Positions 11,201-18,543 of a stretch of 44,036 nucleotides of DNA are shown in pieces; positions within the stretch are counted from its first letter, which is position 1; each line of letters begins with the position of its first letter. Origin of the DNA: CAZJYI01 sp964550025 (GTDB lineage Bacteria; Verrucomicrobiota; Kiritimatiellia; UBA8416; CAYOBW01); assembly GCA_964550025.1 (NCBI GenBank), contig CAZJYI010000094.1, forward strand, positions 1 to 44,036, given 5' to 3'. The position numbers were made by a program, and so were the translations under genes. The notes beneath the pieces were generated by a model. The model saw nothing but the letters and a program-made list of their open reading frames with translations. It did no database searches and had not been told where the DNA came from.

Positions 11201-11568
11201 GCCTCCTTGAGCACGCGGCCCAGCGTGTGGTTGTCCTCCAGCGCCTTGTCGAACTGGTTGTCCCGGATGTTGGCGTGTCCCTGGTGCACCCCCAGCAGCA
11301 GCGAAGCCCGCGACGGTGCGCAAACCGGCGCCGGGCAGTAGTGCTGCCGCATCTGCACGCCTCCCGCCGCAAAGGTGTCCAGGTGCGGTGTGGCGTGCTT
11401 CCTGGCACCGGCGATACCATTCTGGTAGAAGCACCCCAGGTCGCCCCATCCCAGGTCATCGGTCAGCACGAAGATGATGTTCGGTTGCGCGGCCCGTAGC
11501 AGTATCGCCGACCCCATGTACAGGAGCAGGACGGCCAGGAGACGACAGACTCCCTTCTCTGCACTCAT
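8263..11568 (-). CDS. Secreted sulfatase with C-terminal PA14 and LamG domains
   Basis: A 1101-residue type I (formylglycine) sulfatase, expected to cleave sulfate esters outside the cytoplasm. Signal peptide is residues 1-27. Metal-ligand segment LTDDLGWGD follows at about 35-43. The sulfatase signature Cys83-Ala-Pro-Ser-Arg87 (CxPxR) marks the cysteine converted to formylglycine. FSSDNGPHSE supplies later metal ligands. The sulfatase core ends near residue 530. It is followed by a PA14-like module (TGEYTFYMTSDSG, about 590-680), a beta-rich linker and a C-terminal LamG domain (about 880-1090). It is more than twice the length of a bare sulfatase; the additions suggest glycan binding. It is convergent with the GEVED gene. 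A -10-like box lies 6 nt before the ATG, so the mRNA may be leaderless. The substrate cannot be read from sequence. Confidence 0.93.
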   Translation of the reverse strand: MSAEKGVCRLLAVLLLYMGSAILLRAAQPNIIFVLTDDLGWGDLGCFYQNGIAGARKHATPHLDTFAAGGVQMRQHYCPAPVCAPSRASLLLGVHQGHANIRDNQFDKALEDNHTLGRVLKEAGYTTALVGKWGLQGNGGSPAAWPAYPTERGFDYFYGYVRHADGHQHYPGNSYPPGNSGAHRSPKEVYENDTEVSAGLDRCYTTDLFTARTKQWIIDHVGAYPSRPFFVYLAYDTPHAALQVPTQAYPVGGGLMGGIQWVGTSNTMINTASGTIDSYRHPDYTGNGWTEAEERFATSVRRIDDCMGDLVKTLQDLNIDTNTLVVFSSDNGPHSESYLTGVTYAPSSFDSFGIFDGIKRDTWEGGIRVPTLARWPGTLQTGAIVEQPSQFHDWLPTFAAAAGIAPPARTDGVSLLPMLTGVGTQRPPLTYVEYFNNSSTPNYPEFDTSHKNRSRKQMQAVFHEGYKGVRYNVTSHSDDFEIYDVAVDSQETNDLAAAMPALQQQMKDRVLRIRRPDSGASRPYDNEYVPSVGISGSNGLNYAAYEGTWPWVPDVAALVPAATGRTGGVDLSMRTRDDNIGMQFSGYVEAQQTGEYTFYMTSDSGALLWLHDANVIDDDYNHDGSEVSGTIRLARGLHPIRIAYAHGTGAHVLDVLYEGPGISKQAIPASALFVTATVTHAGDYVWGGAGSLAAPADWDSAANANPSHWGAATAPDPGVHAITIPSGGIARPGKLAVSSTGAVTMTGGYLYIATNGITVNGGNGGRFRLDGGHADVQWVAPHVTGSIEIVSGFLKARGNGEPIAAGSTGYINFTGDTGVLKLPDKGRTYLTNKLATGRIRIDGMTPAGMGQTNAINGRYFDNDIGTAFVLVEKGSYREAVLGGAHPHGYYMLDEHEPANHVLDSSGRSNHGTKAHGVIFGAAGIEDTAATFGNGDYVLLDRTTNPNGNSFSIEMFVRVTKLGTGNQNLLAQQDGGGQGRSLVLIGNGGALSSYYGGATTSAGFTFGLDRWRHFVMTIEENGASDAITFYIDGKPTAGSGTKAGEDAGGAWVLGVHKSLTQNHFRGLMDEVAIYDRVLSQNEVEAHFAASRLAPTGTVLSVR

Positions 11569-11574
11569 TCACCC

Positions 11575-11580
11575 AGTATA
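11575..11580 (-). promoter_or_regulatory. -10 box TATACT six nt before the sulfatase ATG
   Basis: On the minus strand TGC-TATACT (extended -10 type) ends 6 nt before the start codon at 11568. That puts the expected transcription start at or next to the ATG. No convincing -35 box and no Shine-Dalgarno sequence are seen. Confidence 0.5.
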
Positions 11581-11650
11581 GCACAGAGACCGCCCGGAGC
11601 AGGGAGAATCTCATTGGGCTGTGGCTCTGAACAGCGACAATAACCCGATC

Positions 11651-11799
11651 GGCCACAAGAGGCACAAAAGGCACAAGAGAATGGTGGAAACTGACCGTGC
11701 TCCCGATGTCGCAATACATCACCGGACGGCGAATCGCGTTGGGATGGGACAGTACGGAATGCCCCCGTCCCTTCTGTGGTTTATGTGCCTTCTGTGGCC
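11651..11799. repeat. Imperfect inverted repeat with 10-nt internal period
   Basis: The 252-nt gap between the divergently read sulfatase upstream flank and the dehydrogenase 3' end holds an A-rich arm at 11651-11682, built of near-repeats of GGCACAAAAG every 10 nt. Its inverted partner is at 11771-11799; the arms match at about 22 of 29 positions. About 90 nt separate them. No coding potential was seen. Confidence 0.65.
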
Positions 11800-11820
11800 A
11801 TTCCCGTCGCATCGTCCCGG

Positions 11821-12828
11821 CTACGCCATCCGCTCCAGTTCCTCCGCGGGGACGGCATGCTGCAGCGGTTCGCCGTCTCGCCAGCGCAGGAACTCCCCGA
11901 TCATGCAGTCCGCCATCCGCACGACGTCGCTGTTCATGGCGCCCGCGATGTGCGAGGTGAGGCGAATGTTGGGCAGTACATAGAGCGGCGAGTTGACCTC
12001 GGGCGGTTCGGGGTCGGTCACATCGAGCAGGGCCGTGAGGTCCGGGCGTTGCCTGAAGACGCCGATCAACCCGTGTTCGTCGACCTGCGCCCCACGCCCG
12101 GTGTTGATAAAGGTCGCGCTGTCGGGCATGGACTCGAAGAGCGGGCCGGTCAGTATCTTCTGCAGCTCGGGCAGGTTGGGCAGATGGTTGCTGACGACCA
12201 CGGACATCCCGAAGATCTCCTCGATTGTTGCCTTTCGCACACCGAGGGTTTCGGCCTCGGCCTCCGACAGGTACGGGTCGTGAACGAGGACATTGAGGGC
12301 AAACGGGGCGAGCAGCCGGACGACCTCGCGCGCGACGGCCCCGCCGCCGATGAGGCCGACAGTTGCGCCCAGGAGACCCTCTGCACGATAGGGCATCTCC
12401 TGGTCGCCGCGTAGCGCCGGTTCGTGACGGTCGCGGTTGTTGCGGAAGAAGCCCTTGCACGAAAGCACGATCTGGGCCACGACGTATTCCGCCACGCAAG
12501 TGGCGTTGACCCGCCACGCGCTGACTACGGGAATACCGCGTTCCAGGAACGGCCCGGCAAAGTACTTCACGGAGCCGGCGCCGTAGAGCAACAGCTTGAG
12601 GGCGGGCAGCCGGGCGACTTCGTCATCCGTCAGAACGGTCATGCCCCACGTCGAGAAGATCACTTCCAGGTTCTGCAGGTTGCCGACGTGTTCCTCGAAG
12701 TTGTCCCGGTTGACGAGATGCGCATGTAGATCGGTCAACTCGGCGATGCGTTCCCGTCGCCCCTGGGCGTAGACATAGTCGATCTTCTCCTCGCCCCCGT
12801 CACAGAAAAAGGCAGCTCTTGGTTTCAT
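11821..12828 (-). CDS. D-2-hydroxyacid dehydrogenase family protein
   Basis: A 335-residue cytoplasmic NAD(P)-dependent oxidoreductase of the D-isomer 2-hydroxyacid dehydrogenase family. The Rossmann dinucleotide motif is GLIGGGAVA. Expected catalytic residues are visible: Arg in NTGRGAQVDEHGL, Glu in DVTDPEPPE, and His in LTSHIAGAM. Length matches the family (310-350). The start is set at MKPRAAFF, where homology-like sequence begins; a start four codons upstream (MHRT) is possible, and the frame stays open further into repeat DNA that does not look coding. No strong ribosome site was found. In glycan-use loci such enzymes often act on sugar acids or related hydroxyacids; the substrate here is unknown. 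Confidence 0.88.
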   Translation of the reverse strand: MKPRAAFFCDGGEEKIDYVYAQGRRERIAELTDLHAHLVNRDNFEEHVGNLQNLEVIFSTWGMTVLTDDEVARLPALKLLLYGAGSVKYFAGPFLERGIPVVSAWRVNATCVAEYVVAQIVLSCKGFFRNNRDRHEPALRGDQEMPYRAEGLLGATVGLIGGGAVAREVVRLLAPFALNVLVHDPYLSEAEAETLGVRKATIEEIFGMSVVVSNHLPNLPELQKILTGPLFESMPDSATFINTGRGAQVDEHGLIGVFRQRPDLTALLDVTDPEPPEVNSPLYVLPNIRLTSHIAGAMNSDVVRMADCMIGEFLRWRDGEPLQHAVPAEELERMA

Positions 12829-12897
12829 AGTGCGGTGCATTTGGCCCCAACTGCGGTTGCCTTGTCGAGTCAAAAGGTGGTCACCTCGCGGGAGCGG

Positions 12898-13032
12898 GGT
12901 TGCCGTGTCGTGCCGAAGAAGGGGAGGCCCCCGCCGGCCTACGGTTGCCGTGTCGTGCCGAAGAAGGGGAGGCCCCCGCCGGCCTACGGTTGCCGTGTCG
13001 TGCCGAAGAAGGGGAGGCCCCCGCCGGCCTTG
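12898..13032. repeat. Three tandem copies of a 45-bp GC-rich repeat
   Basis: Units at 12898-12942, 12943-12987 and 12988-13032 are identical except for the last two bases of unit 3. Each contains GTGTCGTGCCGAAGAAGGGG and a CCGCCGGCC core. The right edge (about 13021-13046) is the reverse complement of the hairpin found at 16044-16064, so the array seems to be grown from part of a dispersed palindromic element. The rest of the 12829-13323 gap holds the promoter block described separately and no gene. Confidence 0.85.
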
Positions 13033-13155
13033 TGCCGGTGGAGCCAGTGATGGTGACGTGCCCCGGAGGTATGGAGACGACCCCGAGCCCGTAGAGTGCG
13101 AGGAGCGGCTTTCGTGCCGTTCTTGCTCCAATGCGGGCTCAGGTATCGCTCTTCA

Positions 13156-13287
13156 CCCTCTGACCACGGTCGCGTCTGACGCCCCACCGGCGCAAAGCCG
13201 GTGGGGGCCTGCCGACCAGGCGCAAGGAGAGGGCCGATGGACAGCCGCTGAGCAACGTGCTAGCTTCTTCTTCGCATCTTTCACGCG
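13156..13287 (+). repeat. Promoter-bearing dispersed repeat, copy 1
   Basis: This block of about 130 bp recurs at 16016-16148, directly upstream of another + gene. Shared parts in order: CCCTCTGACCAYGGTCGCGT, a strong hairpin (arms CCCCACCGGC at 13182-13191 and GCCGGTGGGG at 13197-13206, loop GCAAA), a pyrimidine-poor spacer, the TGGACA box, CAACGTGCTAGCTT, and CGCATCTTTC. The hairpin lies about 30 nt upstream of the -35 box, where it could be an operator or simply part of a mobile palindrome. Confidence 0.7.
13238..13266 (+). promoter_or_regulatory. Promoter TGGACA-N17-TAGCTT for the six-hairpin glycosidase
   Basis: The -35 TGGACA is at 13238-13243, followed by an exact 17-nt spacer and the -10 TAGCTT at 13261-13266, preceded by TGC (extended -10 style). 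The same arrangement and spacing occurs upstream of two other + genes (16098 and 18544). The predicted leader is about 50 nt and contains AGGAG before the ATG at 13324. Confidence 0.6.
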
Positions 13288-13323
13288 TTTCGTAGCGGGT
13301 GAATTCCACAACAGGAGTCTCTG

Positions 13324-15978
13324 ATGCTCACAACGCAGCATAACCGTGCCGGTCTCGTCCTCGCTCTTCTGCTTGTGTTGGGCGGTGCAGTCCGTGCCGC
13401 CGCCGACATGGCGTGGATGTGGCACGCGGAGCCGGGCGGCTTCGAGTCTGCCCCCGTCGGGAAGCGCTATTTCCGCGGTGATGTCGAGGTCGAGGGGAAC
13501 ACCGTGCCCCCTGTTGCGCGTTTCGAGCTGGCGGCCGACAACGATTGCCGCGTCTTCGTCAACGGCCGCGCCGTTGGCGAGGTGCGCGATTGGAAGCCGG
13601 TCACCGTGCTGGGCGTTCGAGGCGCCCTGCGGCCGGGACGGAACACCATTGCCCTCGAAGTGCTGAACAGGGGCGACGCGCCGAACCCGGCCGGCATCAT
13701 CGGCCGGGTGATCGTGGGGCAGGGCGGGCAGCGGTGCGTCTTCCCGATCGATCCATCGTGGCGGTCTTCGGCGAATCCGGGGAAAGACTGGCAGCTGCCG
13801 GACTACGACGACTCTTCGTGGAGCAAGGCCAGGCGGATAGCCGCGTTTGGCGCGCCCCCATGGGGCCATCTGCCTGGATTCACGGCACTCGTTCCCAAGG
13901 GCTTTCCCGCCTTTGCCGTGCCCGGAGAGGAACGCTACATGGCGTTGCTGCGGGAACTGTTCTACCTGCACTACCCCGGTGCCGGCCCCAAGGCCACCCT
14001 TTGGGACCCCTGGCTCCCGCTGGCGGCGTTGTGGCCTGCGGGGGATCGGAGCGAACAGCTCGCCGCCAAGTGGCGCGCAGCTCTTTCCGCGAGGCACATC
14101 GACAAAGACGGCTACGTTTCAACGCACCAGCACATGGGGTGCGCGCATCCCCACGGCTGGCCGTTTCCCCTTTGGACACAGAGCGGCGGCAAAGGGTGGC
14201 ACTTCTCGTTGAAGGGCGCCGCGTACCGCGAACACTTCGGCATCCACGCCGTCAAGTCCGTGGACGACTGGGAGTTGCAGGGGGCGCGGACCACGAAGAT
14301 CGACCCGGAGCGCGGGTGGCGGCTCCGGCTGACGAACGAACAGGCCTGCGTGATGACTCCACCCATGAGCGTGGCGGAGCCGGTGTGGCCCTTCGTGCGT
14401 CTGGAGTGGAGCAGCCGTGATCTTGGCCCGGATGCGACACCGCGTCTGGAGTGGCTGACATCTGAGGACGTCACGTTTTCGCCCGCACGTGCCGTCCCGA
14501 TCGACCCGCCGGCACGGGACGGCAAGATGACCTTTGCCATGACTCCCGTGCACACCCATCCCGCCTTCGGCGGCACGCTGAAGCGCCTGGCTATCCGCTT
14601 CGGCAACACGAAGCCCGCCGATGTTACGATTCGGGCCATGATGACGGCGGTGGATTCCCGCCACAACATCAACGCCCAGTGCTTCATCATGGGCTGCTCG
14701 GATTATGCCCGTTGGACCGGGGATACCGCCTTCCTGCGCGAGCAGCTTTCCCGTATGCGTAAGGCGCTGCTCTGGACCGTGCGCACGTTCCGCGCGATGG
14801 AGAAACACTGCGTCTACACGACGTTCTACGGTCACGACGGACGCTCCGGGTTCACGTTGGCTCCGGACGGCGAGAAGACCAGACATCCGGGCCGCGGCAT
14901 CGGGAACAACTACTGGGATCTTTTGCCTTGCGGCGGAAGAGACACGTGGGCCACGGTCTACCTCTACGCCACGTTGTTGCGGATGGCTGAGCTCGAGGAA
15001 GCCGCGAAGGCACATCCCGAATGGGGTGTCCCGGGACCCGCGGGCGGCGACCAGGCCGAGCTCTGTGACCCCGGCGTGCTTCGTTCCTTGGCCGAGGACA
15101 TCAAGGCCCGCGCCGGGGAGTTCCTGTGGCGTGCCGATACCGGTCGGTTCTGCGCCGCGATCGATGCCGTGCATGGACGCCCCCGCGACTACGGTTACAC
15201 CATCCTGAACAGCGAAGCCATCTACTACGGCTTTGCCACCGGGCCGCAGGCGAAGTCCATCATGGACTGGATGTCGGGGAAGCGGGTGGTCGAGGGCGAC
15301 ACGTCCACCGGTGCGGATATCTACCACTGGCGGTTCGGGCCGCGCGCATCGACGCGGCGCAACATCGACTGGTACTCATACGTTTGGCAGCGTCCCGAGG
15401 ACATCCCTTTCGGCGGCCAGGTCCAGGACGGCGGCGCCGTGCTCGGTTTCTCGTACTACGACCTGATGGCACGGCTCGAGACGTACGGTCCCGACGACGC
15501 CTGGCAACGCCTCAAGGCGATCCTGGACTGGTTCGAAGAGGTCCAGAAAGAGGGCGGTTATCGCGCCTACTACGCCAAGCCCGGCAGGGGGTCGCTGCAG
15601 GGCGGAGGAACGCCGGGTGGGCTTGGCATGGATCACGAGTTCTTCGAGAGTGTTCTCGTTCCCCAGGTGATGCTCTACGGCTTCCTCGGCTTCCGCCCGG
15701 CCCTCGACGGCTTTTCCCTGCACCCCCACCTGCCGCGCGACTGGCCCTCGCTGCGCATCGACGCCATTCGTTTCCACAACGCGACGCTGTCGATCGAAGC
15801 CAGGCCGGGGACCGTCACGGTGCGCATAGACAAGTCCGCCAACCAACCCGCCTGCCGCGTGACCTTCCGGGAGGGACAGTGGACCATGGCGACTGGCGAC
15901 CGGACGGAGCCGGTCGGCATAGACACGCGCATCTCGCTGAGAGAGAAGGGGACGACGATCCGCTTCGAGAAGCGCTAA
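13324..15978 (+). CDS. Exported six-hairpin glycosidase-like protein
   Basis: An 884-residue exported protein with a signal peptide at about residues 1-27 and CAGGAG before the ATG. The N-terminal 30-190 region is a beta-sandwich like that at the front of bacterial alpha-L-rhamnosidases and GH2-type enzymes (FELAADNDCRVFVNGRAVG, PGRNTIALEV, and a DYDDSSW segment). From about residue 300 to 800 the sequence is helical with Trp/Tyr-rich turns, consistent with an (alpha/alpha)6 barrel (WTGDTAFLREQ, CGGRDTWATVYLYA, GGTPGGLGMDHEFFES). A short beta domain closes it (FHNATLSIEARPGTVTVRI), as in GH78/GH63-like enzymes. Catalytic acids cannot be assigned by eye. The exact glycoside hydrolase family is open; the general class is fairly secure. 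It probably trims oligosaccharides released by the neighbouring enzymes. Confidence 0.82.
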   Translation: MLTTQHNRAGLVLALLLVLGGAVRAAADMAWMWHAEPGGFESAPVGKRYFRGDVEVEGNTVPPVARFELAADNDCRVFVNGRAVGEVRDWKPVTVLGVRGALRPGRNTIALEVLNRGDAPNPAGIIGRVIVGQGGQRCVFPIDPSWRSSANPGKDWQLPDYDDSSWSKARRIAAFGAPPWGHLPGFTALVPKGFPAFAVPGEERYMALLRELFYLHYPGAGPKATLWDPWLPLAALWPAGDRSEQLAAKWRAALSARHIDKDGYVSTHQHMGCAHPHGWPFPLWTQSGGKGWHFSLKGAAYREHFGIHAVKSVDDWELQGARTTKIDPERGWRLRLTNEQACVMTPPMSVAEPVWPFVRLEWSSRDLGPDATPRLEWLTSEDVTFSPARAVPIDPPARDGKMTFAMTPVHTHPAFGGTLKRLAIRFGNTKPADVTIRAMMTAVDSRHNINAQCFIMGCSDYARWTGDTAFLREQLSRMRKALLWTVRTFRAMEKHCVYTTFYGHDGRSGFTLAPDGEKTRHPGRGIGNNYWDLLPCGGRDTWATVYLYATLLRMAELEEAAKAHPEWGVPGPAGGDQAELCDPGVLRSLAEDIKARAGEFLWRADTGRFCAAIDAVHGRPRDYGYTILNSEAIYYGFATGPQAKSIMDWMSGKRVVEGDTSTGADIYHWRFGPRASTRRNIDWYSYVWQRPEDIPFGGQVQDGGAVLGFSYYDLMARLETYGPDDAWQRLKAILDWFEEVQKEGGYRAYYAKPGRGSLQGGGTPGGLGMDHEFFESVLVPQVMLYGFLGFRPALDGFSLHPHLPRDWPSLRIDAIRFHNATLSIEARPGTVTVRIDKSANQPACRVTFREGQWTMATGDRTEPVGIDTRISLREKGTTIRFEKR

Positions 15979-16015
15979 GCGCGGTCAGGGAAGGGCGGGG
16001 TCGATTCCGCAGGTG

Positions 16016-16148
16016 CCCTCTGACCATGGTCGCGTCTGAAGTTCCACCGGCACAAGGCCGGTGGGGACCTGTCGGCCAGGCGCACAGACAGGACCTGTGG
16101 ACACCCCCGGGGCAACGTGCTAGCTTTCCCTCTCGCATCTTTCCCGCG
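16016..16148 (+). repeat. Promoter-bearing dispersed repeat, copy 2
   Basis: Second copy of the block at 13156-13287, filling most of the 200-nt gap after the glycosidase. The hairpin arms are CCACCGGC (16044-16051) and GCCGGTGG (16057-16064) with loop ACAAG. The loop differs from copy 1 but the stem is kept. The block ends with the promoter at 16098-16126. Confidence 0.7.
16098..16126 (+). promoter_or_regulatory. Promoter TGGACA-N17-TAGCTT for the exported methyltransferase-domain gene
   Basis: The -35 is at 16098-16103, the spacer is 17 nt and the -10 is at 16121-16126 with a preceding TGC. GCAACGTGCTAGCTT is identical to the matching part of copy 1. The leader is about 45-50 nt and contains GGAGA before ATG 16179. 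Confidence 0.6.
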
Positions 16149-16178
16149 CAAACCGAGCATGTGGAGATCACCAGGGCT

Positions 16179-17507
16179 ATGTATGCACATCGACATTTTG
16201 GAGTTCATCAACGTCTGATTGCCTTCTCGGCCGTCCTGCTTGCTTGCTGCTTGACGTGCGACGTTCATGCCGCAACGCCAGTCGCAGAGGATTTCGCTTC
16301 CCTGGAGGATGCCTGCCGCACGCTCGACCCGAAGGACGCCGGCCACCTCATCCCGGCGCAGTCGCCAATCCTCGCCTTTGAGCACAACGTCCACTTCCTG
16401 TGCGCTACAGCCGATCTGTCAGAGTCTGTCCCGCGCTCGAAGGACAGTGGAGAAGGGGAGCATACGCGCCGGTTCATCCGCCGGTTCATCTTCCTCAAAC
16501 CGTCGGTCTGGATAATCGAGAGTTTCGCAAACCCGGCGCCCTCATCGGGGGCGCTGCAATGGCACCCAGACCAACAAGATGACGGTCCGCGGGTGCAGTG
16601 TGAACTTCTGTTGGCCAGTCATGACTTGCCCGGCCGGAAGACCGGGTCAGGCGGCGGAGCTCGATGCCTACAACTGATTCAACTCCTCCCGATCGACAAA
16701 GCCGCTGCTTCGGCGAAGGCCGTTCTGACTAACAACAACGCCCGTTGCGACATAACGATCACCTCCCCCGATCGCGTGTGTCAGCTACAGTTGCCGTCTC
16801 CGGAAGTCGGGGCCGGCCGGATTGCGATTGCAGACGCGGCGGGAAAGACCCTGGTTCCGCTTCGACCTCTCCCCGCTGGAGTGCTACCCCATGGCGAGAA
16901 GGGCATGAAGTTGCTCGACCGATGGGACCGCTTCTATCGGGACGGCAAACATCCGCCATGGAACTCGGGCATGGCGGCGCCGGACCTGCGCCAGGCCGTT
17001 GAAAAGGGCGACATCAAGCCGTGTCGCGTTGTAGTCCTGGGATGTGGTTCGGGCATGAACCCCATCTACCTGGCCCAAAAGGGCTTCGACGTGACTGCGA
17101 TCGATCTGGCCCCGACAGCCTTGAGCATCGCCGAAGCTGACGCGAAGAAGGTTGGCGTCAAGGTCAAGTGGATGTTGGCCGACGTTTTGGCGCTGCCGGA
17201 GATGGAGCCGTTCGATCTGATTTTCGACCGAGGTTGCTATCACAATGTACGCTACGTCGACGCGAGGGGCTTCGTAGACGCGCTGGATCGACTCTCGCGA
17301 GCGGGTACAAAGTTCTTCCTCCTCTCGTGCAACCGCGACAAGGCACCGGGTGTCCGCGAATCGACCATACGTGAGGATCTTTCAGGGCTGTTCGAGTTCG
17401 AGTGGTTCCGAAAATCGCAGATCCATACCGGCAAACAAGGCAAGAAGAAGCACGCATCCTGGAACGTCATGCTCCGCAGGAAGGGCGACGAGAAGGCCCG
17501 CCCTTAG
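16179..17507 (+). CDS. Exported protein with a C-terminal class I methyltransferase domain
   Basis: 442 residues from the ATG at 16179; the frame is open further upstream but that part is antisense-like and precedes the promoter. Residues 1-32 look like a signal peptide (hydrophobic LIAFSAVLLACCLTC, end near VHAA). The middle part (about 45-230, RRFIRRFIFLKPSVWIIESF) resembles the beta-sandwich C-terminal part of heparinase II/III-type lyases, without any lyase catalytic barrel. From about 245 on it is a SAM-dependent methyltransferase of the thiopurine-methyltransferase-like type: WDRFYRDGKHPPWNSG, motif I VVVLGCGSGMNPIYLA, acidic loop VTAIDLAP, and FDLIFDRGCYHNV. A signal peptide before a SAM-using domain is odd because SAM is cytoplasmic. 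It may be a fusion by deletion, a membrane-anchored enzyme, or a real family. Function unknown. Confidence 0.8.
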   Translation: MYAHRHFGVHQRLIAFSAVLLACCLTCDVHAATPVAEDFASLEDACRTLDPKDAGHLIPAQSPILAFEHNVHFLCATADLSESVPRSKDSGEGEHTRRFIRRFIFLKPSVWIIESFANPAPSSGALQWHPDQQDDGPRVQCELLLASHDLPGRKTGSGGGARCLQLIQLLPIDKAAASAKAVLTNNNARCDITITSPDRVCQLQLPSPEVGAGRIAIADAAGKTLVPLRPLPAGVLPHGEKGMKLLDRWDRFYRDGKHPPWNSGMAAPDLRQAVEKGDIKPCRVVVLGCGSGMNPIYLAQKGFDVTAIDLAPTALSIAEADAKKVGVKVKWMLADVLALPEMEPFDLIFDRGCYHNVRYVDARGFVDALDRLSRAGTKFFLLSCNRDKAPGVRESTIREDLSGLFEFEWFRKSQIHTGKQGKKKHASWNVMLRRKGDEKARP

Positions 17508-17895
17508 CCCGAATGTCGCCGGTTCGCCCCTCCCGGATCTGCCCGGAAAAGAAACGTCTATCCCTACCCTCCCCGCCAACGTTCTGTGGCCGGGTTTTCG
17601 TCAGCCCTGCCAGGAGTCCCGAGCGCGCTAGTGGTGTCTCAGTGATCTGTGCGTCACCGACCAGAACCAGCCATGCCGGCTGTGCGATCCGGAGTGGGGT
17701 GGCGGATGAGACCCATGCGGCTTCGAGGGCGTCTTTCTTCGCCTCATATGATCGTACTCGTAGCCTGAATTCTCGCTCATCGGAACCATGACCAATCACC
17801 TCCTTCGTTCCGACAGTATTCTACTCATTCAGGGCCTGTTCTGCAAGTGTCTCGGTTGAGTTTTCCGGGTGAGCTGTTGCGAGTGGCGCCCTCGG
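17508..17895. other. Intergenic stretch, no supported gene
   Basis: 388 nt between the methyltransferase-domain gene and the small membrane-protein gene. A minus-strand frame (about 17508-17799, beginning EFRLRVRSYEAKKDALEAAW) is open but has no ribosome site, no recognised domain and an Arg/Gly-rich composition typical of GC-rich shadow frames. It could be a decayed repeat or a structured RNA. GAACCATGACC near 17780-17792 gives a possible minus-strand start context only. Confidence 0.35.
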
Positions 17896-18315
17896 TCAAC
17901 GCTGTGTTTCGTGGACCCCGGTCGGGGCAGGCTTGGGGGTATCGGGGGTGCCGGCGCGGTGGTACATCCAGGCGCCGAGGAGGATGTAGAGCACGCCCCC
18001 GATTCGCAGGACCAGGACAGGCAGACCCTGGGCGATCGCCCCCAGCTTCTCGGCGGCCGAGCGTTTCAGCATACTCACGGCCTTGAAGCATCCGACCACT
18101 GCGATCGCGAGGAGTATCGCCTTGTACGGTTGATGCAGGTGACGCCCGACGGCGATCAGCGTCCCGCTTAGATAGAGTCCCAACCCCGTGAGCACAACCC
18201 TCAACATACGGGAGCCCTTGCGGGTCAGCCGCCTGGCCAAAGCCTGTGGCTTGACGAGCGTCCAGAGTCCGAACAGGACCCACGAACCGGCAAAGATCTT
18301 GTATAGCCACTCCAT
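17896..18315 (-). CDS. Small integral membrane protein
   Basis: 139 residues with a strong ribosome site (AGGAGG about 8 nt before ATG). About four hydrophobic segments are visible: residues 4-22, 38-60, 65-80 and 95-117, separated by Lys/Arg-rich turns (LARRLTRKGSR, MLKRSAAEK). It ends in a short Pro/Thr-rich polar tail. No family is recognised. It is transcribed divergently from the second sulfatase, with about 310 nt of shared upstream DNA. The strong ribosome site and clean membrane pattern support it as a real gene; the role is unknown. Confidence 0.75.
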   Translation of the reverse strand: MEWLYKIFAGSWVLFGLWTLVKPQALARRLTRKGSRMLRVVLTGLGLYLSGTLIAVGRHLHQPYKAILLAIAVVGCFKAVSMLKRSAAEKLGAIAQGLPVLVLRIGGVLYILLGAWMYHRAGTPDTPKPAPTGVHETQR

Positions 18316-18482
18316 CCGGCACTCCTCCTGATACGTGCTTTCACAGGCACCGAGATTCCCAGTTTCGGCGCGGAGTGTCGAGGCCCAACTCCGGATGTCC
18401 GGCCCGCGTCCAGTTCACGCATGGGGATACGAGCGGTGCGGGGTTCGGATCCGGCGTCACCGGGCTACAGCAAGATGGGAAT

Positions 18483-18530
18483 GCGCGGGTCGGACACCCG
18501 CGCTACCGGTCACCGGCTCGAAAGCCGGCG
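18483..18530. repeat. Two related hairpins upstream of the sulfatase promoter
   Basis: Hairpin X (18483-18503) has arms GCGCGGGT and ACCCGCGC with loop CGGAC. Hairpin Y (18511-18530) has arms CCGGCT and AGCCGG with loop CGAA. Read on the minus strand they align as two versions of one element (shared GTA-N-CGC-N-GG and CGA-N-CC) with different but still paired stems. They lie 14-60 nt upstream of the -35 box of the next promoter. Confidence 0.65.
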
Positions 18531-18543
18531 GTACGCTGCCGCG

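Noticed and set aside
12898..13032. Tandem repeat considered as a CRISPR array
   Set aside because: Units are contiguous with no variable spacers and there are no cas genes.
13153..14097. Minus-strand open frame over the glycosidase start and its promoter
   Set aside because: Runs through the repeat block and lacks coding character; the plus-strand gene has a promoter, ribosome site and signal peptide.
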